Shown here piece by piece: positions 20,341 through 30,132 of a stretch of 35,000 bases of DNA. This stretch comes from Symbiodinium natans (lineage: Eukaryota; Sar; Dinophyceae; Suessiales; Symbiodiniaceae). The notes beneath the pieces are model-generated. The model was not told the DNA's origin. It saw only the letters and a program-made list of their open reading frames with translations, and searched no databases. The DNA lies in the NCBI GenBank assembly GCA_905221605.1, contig CAJNDS010000254.1, positions 1 to 35,000 on the forward strand, in the 5' to 3' direction. A program made the position numbers and the translations under genes. Position 1 is the first letter of the stretch, and every line of letters begins with the position of its first letter.

Positions 20341-20410
20341 CTGGGGAAGGGGGCGGAGGGGGTGAGGGGGGGGTGAGGGGGGGGGGGAGGGGGGGGGGGA
20401 GGGGGGCTGG
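20341..20410. repeat. G-rich low-complexity run
   Basis: About 70 bases of almost only G with scattered A and T ('gggggtgaggggggggtgag'). This could fold into G-quadruplexes on the + strand. Confidence 0.9.
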
Positions 20411-22065
20411 GGTGACCTATGCCCAAACTCCCTCACAAGCCCCAACCTCAAGGTTTAGGGTTTGAGGTTTAGGGTTCAGGGTTTAGGGTTCGGGGTTCAG
20501 GCTTTAGGGTTCTCAGTCCTAGCCCCTCGGAGGTCGCACCTCGCTAGCGGTTCAGGCTTCAGGCAGGAAAAAAGGAAGTCTTTCGTGCATCTTAGCGGCC
20601 ATGTTCGTGGGATGGTTCATCCCATCCTTATGGAGGCAGTAGGGTCCATCTAGGGGTTGTGACACTTAAGGTCGTGCCCTTGGGTTTTTGTGGACCATCT
20701 TTGACGATCCTTAAGGTAGTACAAGGGCCATATGGAGTACATTAAGGGGAACCTTGAGGGGTACAAACCTTAGGGGTGCGAGTCTTACAGTCTTGGAGGC
20801 CCTAAACTTAAACCCTAAACCCTAATCCCTAAGGGTCCAAGCCGTACCGGCGCAAGGGTTTCAGGACCTCAACCCTCAACCCCAAACCCTAAAACCTACA
20901 CAAACAGAGCAGTCTGAAGTGGAAAAGGGAGGTTCAAGGGTTTAGGGTTTAGGGTCCACACGTGCTGATTCCCCAAAAAACCTGCTTGTAAACCCTCAAG
21001 AAAGGGCCTAGGATGGCCTTTAAAACACTCTCAAAAATTTCCTGGATACGATCCTCTTCAACCCAATACTGAAGGGCTTTAGGGCTTGCCAAAAAGGCCA
21101 GGGCTCATGGGCCAGGCTTGGAAGGAAGCGGTGGGAGTGTAGGTCCCACACCTTGGCTACTGCTTTCCGGTCTCGGCCGGAAACATCTTTGACAAGCCCT
21201 ACAAGCCCTGTCATTGTAAGCCCCACAAGGCCCTACAACCCCCAAAAGGCCTAACTACACCTAAACCCTTGAACCGCAAAGCATTCTCCACCTCTGAGCC
21301 CTAGGCCCTCAGGAGGCGTTTTTCTCTTCAACAAACTTGCGCTATTCAGCCTTTCTGCAGCAGCTTCCCCGGAAATTGTTTTGGGTGTTTGATGAACCCT
21401 AAGCCCTAAACCATGAGCCCTAAGCCCTTCAGGGTTTAGGGTTTAGGGTTTAGGGCTTAGGGCTTAAGAAGAGCAAGGGAAGAAGGGCACCACTGAAAAT
21501 AGGTCTGGGGTTTGTGCCACGACGTCGGCACCGGGTCATCGTCCAGAACTTGCCCCAAGAGCCACTGAACACTACAGAAGGGTTTTGGGTTTGGGGTTTG
21601 GGGTTTGGGGCGGAGGGTTTAGGGCGCGGGGTTCCCAGACTACTTCGAGCACAAAATGGAAGAATCGAAACCAAAAAACCAGCCAGTGATCAAAGCCAAA
21701 GCACTGCAATCTCACCATGCGAGCCTTCGTCCTTGGTGGGTGATGCGATGTAGAGTCGCCTGTGCTCTTCGTCCACAAGCAAACCTCGCGCGCACTCCTC
21801 TACATTGCAGTCCCTTCGAGGGGGGGGGGGGTTCGTTGAAACTAGTGGCGCTACATCCGAAACTCGCAACCCTAAACCCTAAACCCTAAACCCTAAACCC
21901 TATTGGATGCTCCAGAATTGCGAATAGGCCTCACGGGATCGGGACGAAGGGAACTCCCGGCCAGCAGGGCGAGCACTCCAGTCAAGGCAAGTGCCTAGAA
22001 TCTAGTGTTCGGGCTGAAGCCTTCCTTCCAAGAAGAAGCCTGCACTTTCATAGTTGCCCCAAACC
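20411..22065. other. Gene-poor DNA with scattered telomere-like units
   Basis: TTTAGGG-type units lie at about 20453-20512, 20938-20955, 21427-21470 and 21576-21630, and CCCTAAA units at about 20810-20830, 20876-20894 and 21870-21902. The intervening segments are unrelated to each other. No coding region is convincing; the open frames are short and repeat-driven. Confidence 0.5.
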
Positions 22066-22520
22066 CTAAACCCTAGACACCCTAACCCTCAGCCCCAAAA
22101 ACCCTAACCGCTAAGCCCTACAACCCTGAACCCTCCAACCCACAACCCCACAACCCCAAAACCCTAAAACCCCAAAACCCCAAAACCCCAAAACCCTAAA
22201 ACCCTAAAACCCTACCCTACAACCCTAAAACCCTGAAACCCTAAAACCTCAAAACCCTAAAACCCTGAAACCCTAAAACCTCAAAACCCTAAAACCCTAA
22301 AACCCTAAAACCCTAAAACCCTGAAACCCTGAAACCCTGAAACCCTAAACCCTAAAACCCTGAAACCCTGAAACCCTAAAACCCTAAATCCCTACCCTAC
22401 AACCCTAAAGCCCCAAAACCCCAAAACCCTACCCTACAACCCTCCCTAAAACCCTGAAACCCTACCCTACAACCCTAAAACCCTGAAACCCTGAAACCCG
22501 AAAAATTCGAAAGTCCCTAA
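22066..22520. repeat. Long CCCTAAAA/CCCTGAAA degenerate telomere-like tract
   Basis: About 450 bases in which the dominant unit is the 8-mer CCCTAAAA with CCCTGAAA and CCCCAAAA variants. It includes several 'ccctaccctacaa' interruptions. This differs from the 7-mer CCCTAAA seen elsewhere in the window. Confidence 0.9.
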
Positions 22521-22569
22521 ACCCAAGATGCTGCCCACCGGGATCCGGTTGTCGGACCTGACCCTTGAG

Positions 22570-22732
22570 TCTTGCAAGGAGGCTTATTAACCAATTTGAA
22601 CTGTACTTATAACCCACTTATAAGCCCCTCAAGTGCCCCAGTATGGTTAGAAGTACAGTCAAAAGTACAGCTACCCTAAACCCTAAACCACTGATAAGTA
22701 CAGTTGTAATTACTTAAGTACTGTACCGTGAA
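22570..22732. mobile_element. Degenerate MITE-like element with internal telomere-like units
   Basis: It shares internal sequence ('ctgtacttataacccactta', 'aagtacagt') and a right end ('cgtgaacctccaaga') with the elements at 23417 and 24167. The left end is eroded. An internal 'ccctaaaccctaaacca' interrupts it. Confidence 0.5.
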
Positions 22733-23046
22733 CCTCCAAGAGGGGTTTAGGGAGGGAGAGTTCGGGATCTCGTCCCGCAGACTCCCTCACCGCCTGATAA
22801 AGCATTGGCCTTGACCCCCCCCAAAATCCCCCAAACCCCCAAAGAAACTCCCAAAATCCCTCCATCCCCAAACCCTACATACCCTAAACCCTAAAACCTA
22901 TAACCCTACGCCCCCAAACCCTAAACCCTAAACCCTGAACCCAAGGAAGATTTCAAGCCGCGGTAACCTATGGGATGCCGCACCGGAATCCGACGCGAGA
23001 CAGTGGTGAGGTTGTTGCAGATAACGGCAACCTGAACTCTGAAGAT
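22733..23046. other. No gene; scattered CCCTAAA units
   Basis: Includes 'ccctaaaccctaaaccctg' at about 22917-22938 and short C-rich runs. No coding signal. Confidence 0.4.
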
Positions 23047-23130
23047 AGGGTTTAGGGTTTAGGGTTTAGGGTTTAGGGTTTAGGGTTTAGGGTTCAGGGT
23101 TTAGGGTTCAGGGTTTAGGTTTCAGGGTTT
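23047..23130. repeat. TTTAGGG telomere-like tract
   Basis: About twelve head-to-tail units, perfect for the first seven and then mixed with TTCAGGG variants. Confidence 0.95.
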
Positions 23131-23416
23131 AGGCTTCTTACGCTCTTGGAGGGCTGAGTGGGGGTTGGGGGGTTCCAAGGGGGGTTCAAGGGATCTTTGG
23201 GTTGTCGAGTGGACCTCCCGATATTACAGTGTTGCACAATGTCGGAGAGTTGGGGTGCAATTGGGGTTTGAGGTCGGAGAGACACCCTAATCCCCTAAAG
23301 CCTAAAGCCTAACCCTGGGGGTGTGAAGTGTTTAGTGCCAAGGGCAGCAAAGCCAAGGCACGACGTCCATCTCTGTGACGCTGAGGTACAAGCAGTCGTC
23401 ATAGCTCGTGATGCCT

Positions 23417-23547
23417 ACTTGGAGGTTCGTGGTACTTAGAACTGTGCTTATAACCCACTCATCAGCCCCTTACGTGCCCTAATAGGGTTATCGGTACAGT
23501 GGTGAGTACAGTTATACTTGGTAAATAAGTACCATGTACCTCCAAGT
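23417..23547. mobile_element. MITE-like hairpin element (ACTTGGAGGTTC family)
   Basis: The ends are 'acttggaggttcgtggtact' and, as reverse complement, 'acttggaggtacatggtact'. It is 131 bp and non-coding. It shares its ends and the internal 'gcttataaccca' with 24167-24319. Confidence 0.8.
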
Positions 23548-24057
23548 ACTTCCAGAACCGCCCTCGCTAAGCGCTTCCGTGCAGGCTACAAGGATTGTAG
23601 GGTCGACAGCTGGAGGGTTTTGGACTTTTTTTGGGCGGCTCGAGTGATATACATGATGGCCCCGTTTGTATGTACCCTAGAGCGAGGGCAATAGAGACCC
23701 GGAAGGGTGCGCATAAGAAACGTGCGACCATACAGGTCCCATACGTGAAGCTGTTGAACTAGAACAGCTACATCAGGTGCCCAACAAATATCCCAACATC
23801 GTCGCACGACATCGCAAAGCTGCTTCATTTAAACGGCCTCGATAGGTGATGCCCGGGCGATAACGAAAGTCCTGAGCCACGAAGCATGGGGCTCGAGTAT
23901 GAGCTACCATTTAGGTCGCAGTAGGATTGCAATAAAAAACCCAAAAGGAGACTCTTATACTGTGTGAGGAGCCTACCCTCACCTTTATCTGCATCTTACC
24001 GCGCACATGAAGCCGACCTCGAAATCCCAACGCACGCATCAAACCCCGGTGTAACCC
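23548..24057. other. No gene recognised
   Basis: A minus-strand open frame of 80 codons (23586-23828) exists but shows no domain. Nothing else is evident. Confidence 0.4.
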
Positions 24058-24161
24058 CCCTGGTTCTTAGTAAGGACTGAGGGCATGAGGGCCCCCTTAT
24101 AGAATCCCTTAAAGGGCCTAAGTAGGGCCCTCATTCCCTCATTCCCTACTAAGAACCAGGG
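24058..24161. mobile_element. MITE-like hairpin element (CCTGGTTCTTAGTA ends)
   Basis: The left end 'ccctggttcttagtaagga' pairs with the right end 'ttccctactaagaaccaggg'. Inner arms 'gagggcatgagggcccc' and 'gggccctcattccctc' also pair. It lies five bases from the next hairpin element. Confidence 0.75.
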
Positions 24162-24166
24162 AGATC

Positions 24167-24319
24167 ACTTGAAGGTTCATGGTACTTACTAACCAATTAT
24201 AACTGGGCTTATAACCCTACTTATAACACCTCTAGAGGGCCTTATAGGGGTTCTCCCAATTATAAGTAGGGTTATAAGCCCAGTTAGAATTGGTTAGTAA
24301 GTACCATGAACCTTCAAGT
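24167..24319. mobile_element. Near-perfect palindromic MITE-like element
   Basis: Arms of about 65 bp: the left starts 'acttgaaggttcatggtact' and the right ends 'agtaccatgaaccttcaagt'. Between these, 'taaccaattataactgggct' pairs with 'agcccagttagaattggtta'. The loop is about 20-25 bases. The arms are so similar that this copy looks the youngest of its family. It is non-coding. Confidence 0.9.
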
Positions 24320-24500
24320 AAGCCTCATAAACCCCTACAAGGAGGGGCCCCCTTACTCGATGCCTAGAAAGCAGAAAGTAGAACCTTCAAGCAGTAAGGG
24401 CCCCACGCCGTGCAGGTTGAAACTGATTCGATCCGCCGAAGCGAGCCTTTTCTGTTCCTCGTGTTGAGGCAGGGCACTTTGCTTTTACCAACGTGCTTCC

Positions 24501-24612
24501 TAAACCCTAAACCCCTAAACCCTAAACCCTAAACCCTAAACCCTAAACCCCTAAACCCTAAACCCCTAAACCCCCCGAAACCCTAAACCCTGAGCCCTAA
24601 ACCCAAACCTTA
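24501..24612. repeat. CCCTAAA telomere-like tract
   Basis: About twelve units of CCCTAAA with occasional extra C (CCCCTAAA) and variants at the 3' side. On the + strand its orientation is opposite to the tract at 24694. Confidence 0.95.
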
Positions 24613-24693
24613 AACCCCTCTGGGGGTGGAGAACAGTTTCTCAGCAGCTGGCAAGGCTCAGGCCTCATTGGCAACAGTGCCCGAAGACCCAGT

Positions 24694-24762
24694 TTAGGGT
24701 TTAGGGTTTAGGGTTTAGGTTTTAGGGTTTAGGGTTTAGGGTTCAGGGTTTAGGGTTTAGGC
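24694..24762. repeat. TTTAGGG telomere-like tract
   Basis: About nine units. Together with 24501-24612 it forms a head-to-head pair with about 80 bases of unrelated sequence between. Confidence 0.95.
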
Positions 24763-25204
24763 TGTCGCAGGCGGGGTTGATTTGCATTGTTCGCCTTACC
24801 GGTTACCCAAACAAGAAGGACAAGTGTAACTTCGTAGAGACTGAACACCAAAATGGGAGCTTCCCTCAAATTAGTGGCCCCACTCTGATCTCACAAACTT
24901 AGCCCTAGACCCGACACCCTAAACCACCTCAAACGCTTCTCATTGAAAAAGAAGTGTAGATCGTAAAGCCTAAACCCTAAAGCCTAAACCCTTAACCCTA
25001 AACCCTAACCCCTAAACCCTGAACCCTAAACCTCCCCCCCCCCCCCCCCACAAAGGACCGCAACTTTTCAGGAGCTCCCTGGTCGTTTAGGGTTTAGGGT
25101 CCCTCAAACCTCCCCTCAGCCCCACAGGGGTGCCGGGGTTGGGATTCAGGATTCATAACAGGGTTTAGGGGTTTAGGGTCTCCTAAAACCCTGGACCCTA
25201 AACT
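24763..25204. other. No gene; scattered telomere-like units and a C run
   Basis: CCCTAAA variants lie at about 24968-25032, a C run at 25033-25050 and short TTTAGGG pieces at 25085 and 25165. No coding signal. Confidence 0.45.
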
Positions 25205-25347
25205 TACCGAAGAGCCCAATACCCCTTAAGTAAGGAAAATGCCTTATATCATATGATAGGCTATAGGGTTTAGGGTTTTATGAAGCACCCTTACGAAATT
25301 GAAGGCATACTGCTTCGTTATAGAAGGGGTATTGGGCTCTTCGGGTA
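25205..25347. mobile_element. MITE-like hairpin element with telomere-like units inside
   Basis: The ends 'taccgaagagcccaatacccc' (written to 20: 'accgaagagcccaatacccc') and 'ggggtattgggctcttcggg' are inverted copies over about 22 bp. The interior contains 'tagggtttagggttt'. It lies about 100 bases from the LINE's 3' end. Confidence 0.75.
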
Positions 25348-25448
25348 CTACTTGCTTATAAGAGTCAACCGAAAAATGAAAATATTACTTCTTATGAGGG
25401 CCATTTAGGGATTACTATTCTGTAGTTTTTGGGGGCTCTTAAGCAAAC

Positions 25449-25461
25449 AGTTAGTTCAAAT
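25449..25461. repeat. Target-site duplication of the LINE, left copy
   Basis: The 13-mer agttagttcaaat is repeated exactly at 32166-32178. The last T may be shared with the element's tail. Confidence 0.9.
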
Positions 25462-25478
25462 CTTCTTCTTCTTCTTTC
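25462..25478 (-). repeat. LINE 3' tail
   Basis: On the sense strand the element ends in about five GAA units. It uses this microsatellite tail instead of poly(A). Confidence 0.8.
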
Positions 25479-25548
25479 AAGGGAATTTGGCAGTGTGCGT
25501 GCAAAAGACACAGAAAAGCCAGGACCCGCTCAAAATGCGACAGAGGAC

Positions 25549-28500
25549 TTACAAGACATCCTTTCTGAACGCGGCACGGTTATGGGCTTTATCCCGGATA
25601 GTCCTCAAGATATGGGCTTCCGCGATGCCGAGACGGACGTCTTCGGGACCCCCATGGACAGAGACAGTGTCTTGGAGGGTGGGCATGCGAAAGAAAGCAT
25701 GCGAGTACTCCCAAGCCTGAGGCCGAGGAGTATTGAGTCTGTGATACGCAAGCGCGATAGTAGTTTCCGCCCAGCGAGGACGAGGACGACCGCGACGCTG
25801 CGTAGAGGAGAGTCGACGGTAAATGAGGACACCCTCCCGAAAACACACACTCCAGGCAGGCAGCGAACAATCACGAAGAATGTGACCAAGGAGCTGCAAA
25901 CGCCGAGACATGACAACATGGGACAAAGGACGAATAGAAAAACCCCGGTCAGCCAAGACTTTAAGGACAGCCTCATGAGAAATGCCATCCCCAGTAATAT
26001 GCGAGTAATAAGCAGAAGGCAGCTTAAGAATGCTGCGAAGCACTTTCATGCCGAGCGTGTCCAGTCGCTTATATTGCGACGGTGACAAAGCCTCAGACTC
26101 CAACGAATACACCACCACCGCTTGGAAGATAGCAGTGTAGACTTGCAGCTTGACGGACAGAGGGACACCCGACAATCGGAAAAAAGGCTTGAGCTTAGCA
26201 AACGCCAAGCGACCAAGCCTAAGACGGTAACGCAGATTGGGATCAGCATCGCCCTTCGGGGTAGTAATAGTACCAAGGTACTCCAGCTCCTCAACCTGCT
26301 GCAAAGGGCACACATGAGGGCAGGTCTGTGACTCGTCACAGAAACGGCAGTGGCACCTCTCACCGGCCTCAGCCATAGCAGGGATGATGGGCCACTCCGA
26401 ATTGACTGCGAGATGGAAGGTCTTAGCAGGATGAAGAACCAAGCCTGCAGCAGAAGCGACCTCTTGGAGGACGTGGAGCATACGGTTCGCCGTTTGACCC
26501 GTACGTGCCATCAGCAGCGTGTCATCCGCGTACTCCAGATCCGAAGTGGGGGACTCACGAGAAAGCGTCCAAGGACGCTGCTGGTAGCGATCAAAGAACA
26601 CGCCAACGGCAGACTCAAAAACAACGGAGAGCACAGCGACGAACAAAAAAGGGGAAAGCGGACACCCCTGTCGGATACCTCTCAAAAAGGGGTAATCCGA
26701 AGAATCGACTCCAAATTTGACCCGGAAGATCGTGTCATGGTAGAGAGCCATGATGACCCTCCGAAATTGGGCAGGAACCCCGAGATGGGTAAGCGCCCAA
26801 TCAATAGACGAGTGGTGAATGGAGTCGAAGGCGAGCCTCCAGTCCAGAGAAATGACGTGGAGCGTGCCCCCATACTGCTCAAACAGCTCCACCATGCGTT
26901 TAAGGAGGAAAACGCACTGCGAGGAAGAACGAGCTGGACGAAACCCATATTGGGAACCACGCAAACGGTCCTCAACATATTTGGCGAGACGACACCGCAG
27001 GACGCAGGCGAACAGCTTGTAAAAAGAATTCAACAAAGCAATGGGCCTATAGTTACTGGCCTCCAACGGGCAGTGCTTTTTGAACAAAGCCACTACCATG
27101 GCCTCACGCCAACTTTGGGGGTGTGGGCCACCCTCAATCATGTCCGAGAACAAAGCAGCAATAAGAAGAAGCGTCGGCAGTGTAAGACGACGAAAAACAT
27201 CCGCCGGAACTTCATCCGTCCCCGGTGCTTTCCCACGCTTCGTGCGGGCGATAGCTCCCAGGAGCTCACCCAGAGACACCTTGCAGGTCAGGCCATCCAC
27301 CGGAATAGGAGGATGAGAGTCCCCAAGCGGGGGTGGAAGGAACGGCCCAGGGAGCGACCATCTTTGCGCATAATGCTGAGCGAACTCCTCCGCAATGTTA
27401 TACCCAGTGACCAGGCCTGTGGACGACTTGATCGCCACTGGTCTGGAGTGGAAGGCAGAGCGAAGAGAAGCCAAAACCTTCCAGGGCGGTGAGCGGGGGT
27501 CATGGTCCAACAAACGAGCTGTTGTCCAATCCCTCTTGTCACGGCGTGCCCTTTTGCGAATCTCCTTATGGTGGGCAACCTCCTGCTCATGGGTTGCCAA
27601 CCCATTCGTGCGCAGGAAAGCGAGTTCATCGATTTTGGCCAACGTGGCCTCGGAGATCCACGGCTTTTTGGCCTTCCGAGGAGGCCGTCGCAACATTTGC
27701 GAAGAAATGAGAGCGATAAGGCCCTCATAAGAAAGACTGAGGGCGGGAGGCAGACTGGGGACCTGAAGAGGCTGAATGAGAGCGCCCCAACGGCCAACCC
27801 AAGAACAGCTGCCGAGGGCACCGGATTTAGCGAGCTCATCAGCACGCTCATTGCCGGGGACCCCCTTGTGAGCCCGAACATGTTGAAAGCAAAAGAAATG
27901 GCGTTGCTGCGCACAAGCGAGGTGAAGCAGCAGCTTTTCAACCAACTCTGGATGCTTCGAGGTAATCCAGTCTAAAGAGGCAGTGTACATAGCGAAATGC
28001 GAGTCTGGACGAACCACAAAGGTCGTGGCTACCGGAAACTCGCGAATGAGAAGATCAAGAAGCTCAAGAAGCGAAACTACCTCAGCCGTGTTATTGGTAC
28101 AAAGCAAGGTGCCCTGGTAGGCTGGCCTCGAAGGGTCAGTCTCAACCCAACCGTGCGAGGAAAGAAGTGGAGACCGACCTTCAACATCAAAGCAGATGGA
28201 GAAGCCCCAGCCCGCCGCACCGGCGCCCGCTGAACCATCAGTGAAAACGTAAAAGACCGGACCTTCCGGCCTCTGGTCAAAAGTCGGGAGCTGCAATTGC
28301 GGTGGAAGGACCAGACCGGGTCTGTTGCCACAGGTTTTGACACGCCCTGCATCTTTAAATTGGTATTTGAAAACCAAAGGGTAGTGGTGGGAATCAAAAG
28401 CGAAAGAATGAAGGCCATGAATGCCATGAATGTTGTTCTTCCGAGTCGCAGGGACCAAAACAAAGTCGAGAATGTGATAATCCTGCGGAGCCGGATCAAA

Positions 28501-30045
28501 GATAGAACTTCCGGCGCCAATTTCACGGAACGTGCAAACTGGCTTCGAGGTGAAAGTGTTGAGCAACAGCAAGTTGCGCTCATGCGCAAAACTAAGAAGG
28601 TTCGCCCGATTATTCCATTCCTCAGTGTGAATCACACTGGAGGTGCCAAAAAGCGCGTCGCCAAACACAGGCGGATCCTCCGCCAGTTTCCGTATGAGTC
28701 TCGAATTGAAGTCCCCAGCGATGACGATGGGGCTGCTGGAGTTGGAACGCGGGACAATACTAGCGAGCAGGTCCCAGAAAGCCTCCTTGCGCTCTCTATC
28801 AAGCGCAGGATCCGGGAGAGTGCTGGGGGCATAAATGCTGAAAAAGGTGGAAGCACGCGGTCTGGTGTTGATTTCCAGAGCAGCGACTCTCGCGTGATAA
28901 GGCGTGAAACGAATCACGTATTTACGCATGTGAGGCGCAAGGATAAAACCTACCCCAGCATGCGCGTCACATTTACGATCAGAAGAGCCGACTAAATAGA
29001 AAAGATGATCCCGAATGCAATACGAAGCAGCACCTTGTGTGTGTGTTTCCTGGAGAAGAACAATGTCCAAGTGGTAGGTTTCCATAGCTCTGACAAGCAC
29101 GTGATGCTTGCCCGGGCTTCGGAGACCCTCCACGTTCCAGGTGGCGCAAAGGAAGCCTTTAAGGCGCGCCGCCCGGATCAGAGTGGGATTACGAGTTCCC
29201 ACCTCTGGAGCTGGCAAAGAAGCCTTAAAGGCGCCAGCATTGGAAGACAAGTCACAGCCAACCGTGTGAAGAGCTTCTTGAACCCTTTGGGAATCCCTCG
29301 GAGCATCAACAACTAGGGTCAATTTTTGGAGCTCCGTCTTCAAAGAACGGTAGCGTTGCCGATTGGCACGCCTGACGAGCCGAAAATTCTCTACTCTACG
29401 CGAGCGAGCCGCCACAGAACGCCTGGACTTGCGACGGGATTCCATATCAGGGGGCACTTCGCTGCCGCTCGGATCCCTGCGGACACCGACAGAACGCAAC
29501 AAGTAGCGCGTCTGCTCAAGCCACTGGGGAAAAGAACGACGGCATCCCGCCTCACCTACGGAGGTGTGCCCACGCGCTAGAACATCCATGAAAGATTGAA
29601 TCGCGACAGTGCGACGAAGAATCAAGTACTGGAACACAGACTTGCGCGAGTAAAACACCACGAGAGAAGGAATCTTAGTGTCGTGCAGAAGGAAAGCGCG
29701 GAAAACTCGCATACCATTTTGGAGGTAGCACTGAGTGGAATCGTGCCAAAGCGCAGACGAACGCGCTGGCCTCTGCCAAGCACCTCTTTCAAAGCTTAAC
29801 GTGGAAAGCCGAAGAGTGGCATCTGAGATACTACCTCGACCGATAGCAAGAACGCGATCAATCAAGGACTTATTTCCATGCCGCGTGTACATCAAAGAGT
29901 TCAAAGCCTCTGCGCAAACGCGGTCCCAACCGCAAACTGTGTGAGTCAAAACTGGCACCAAATGTGCCTGCGTTGGGGGCAGCGGACTATGTGCCCGACC
30001 TACAAAGCAGACTCGAGCGAAGTCCTGCCGACACTTCAAAAACAT
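25549..30045 (-). CDS. LINE ORF2: APE endonuclease, RNase H, reverse transcriptase
   Basis: 1498 residues from ATG to TAA. Residues 1-290 are a basic region of unknown function (Arg-rich at 200-235). Residues 297-565 form an APE-type endonuclease: WNVEG (N304), LQETH (E333), AGDFNSR (D445/N447), LDFVLVP (D527) and DSHHYPL (D551/H553). Residues 595-742 form RNase H: FTDGSAG (D603), NNTAEVV (E655), RPDSHF (D681) and VRAHKGVPGNERADELAK (H726, D736). Residues 925-1260 form the RT: GKAPGTDEVP, NYRPIALLNS, LDWRLAFDSI (D1068), GIRQGCPLSPFLF, EYADD (1171-1175) and LEYLGTI. A Cys-rich insert (C1231, C1233, C1236, C1242, C1246) precedes LEYLG. All catalytic residues I can place are present, so the enzyme may be active. 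It nicks the target and reverse-transcribes the element's RNA. Confidence 0.95.
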   Translation of the reverse strand: MFLKCRQDFARVCFVGRAHSPLPPTQAHLVPVLTHTVCGWDRVCAEALNSLMYTRHGNKSLIDRVLAIGRGSISDATLRLSTLSFERGAWQRPARSSALWHDSTQCYLQNGMRVFRAFLLHDTKIPSLVVFYSRKSVFQYLILRRTVAIQSFMDVLARGHTSVGEAGCRRSFPQWLEQTRYLLRSVGVRRDPSGSEVPPDMESRRKSRRSVAARSRRVENFRLVRRANRQRYRSLKTELQKLTLVVDAPRDSQRVQEALHTVGCDLSSNAGAFKASLPAPEVGTRNPTLIRAARLKGFLCATWNVEGLRSPGKHHVLVRAMETYHLDIVLLQETHTQGAASYCIRDHLFYLVGSSDRKCDAHAGVGFILAPHMRKYVIRFTPYHARVAALEINTRPRASTFFSIYAPSTLPDPALDRERKEAFWDLLASIVPRSNSSSPIVIAGDFNSRLIRKLAEDPPVFGDALFGTSSVIHTEEWNNRANLLSFAHERNLLLLNTFTSKPVCTFREIGAGSSIFDPAPQDYHILDFVLVPATRKNNIHGIHGLHSFAFDSHHYPLVFKYQFKDAGRVKTCGNRPGLVLPPQLQLPTFDQRPEGPVFYVFTDGSAGAGAAGWGFSICFDVEGRSPLLSSHGWVETDPSRPAYQGTLLCTNNTAEVVSLLELLDLLIREFPVATTFVVRPDSHFAMYTASLDWITSKHPELVEKLLLHLACAQQRHFFCFQHVRAHKGVPGNERADELAKSGALGSCSWVGRWGALIQPLQVPSLPPALSLSYEGLIALISSQMLRRPPRKAKKPWISEATLAKIDELAFLRTNGLATHEQEVAHHKEIRKRARRDKRDWTTARLLDHDPRSPPWKVLASLRSAFHSRPVAIKSSTGLVTGYNIAEEFAQHYAQRWSLPGPFLPPPLGDSHPPIPVDGLTCKVSLGELLGAIARTKRGKAPGTDEVPADVFRRLTLPTLLLIAALFSDMIEGGPHPQSWREAMVVALFKKHCPLEASNYRPIALLNSFYKLFACVLRCRLAKYVEDRLRGSQYGFRPARSSSQCVFLLKRMVELFEQYGGTLHVISLDWRLAFDSIHHSSIDWALTHLGVPAQFRRVIMALYHDTIFRVKFGVDSSDYPFLRGIRQGCPLSPFLFVAVLSVVFESAVGVFFDRYQQRPWTLSRESPTSDLEYADDTLLMARTGQTANRMLHVLQEVASAAGLVLHPAKTFHLAVNSEWPIIPAMAEAGERCHCRFCDESQTCPHVCPLQQVEELEYLGTITTPKGDADPNLRYRLRLGRLAFAKLKPFFRLSGVPLSVKLQVYTAIFQAVVVYSLESEALSPSQYKRLDTLGMKVLRSILKLPSAYYSHITGDGISHEAVLKVLADRGFSIRPLSHVVMSRRLQLLGHILRDCSLPAWSVCFREGVLIYRRLSSTQRRGRPRPRWAETTIALAYHRLNTPRPQAWEYSHAFFRMPTLQDTVSVHGGPEDVRLGIAEAHILRTIRDKAHNRAAFRKDVL

Positions 30046-30132
30046 GTCAAAGGCTGCCGTCGGCAGGCCAGGACAGAAAACCGCAAAGAACGGCAGAAAG
30101 CGGAGAAGGAAAAACGCACAAGCGATCCCTAG

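Noticed and set aside
25605-29944. Many + strand open frames opposite the LINE ORF2 (for example 26350-27492, 380 codons)
   Set aside because: They are antisense shadows of ORF2, which has complete enzyme motifs. The + strand frames have none.
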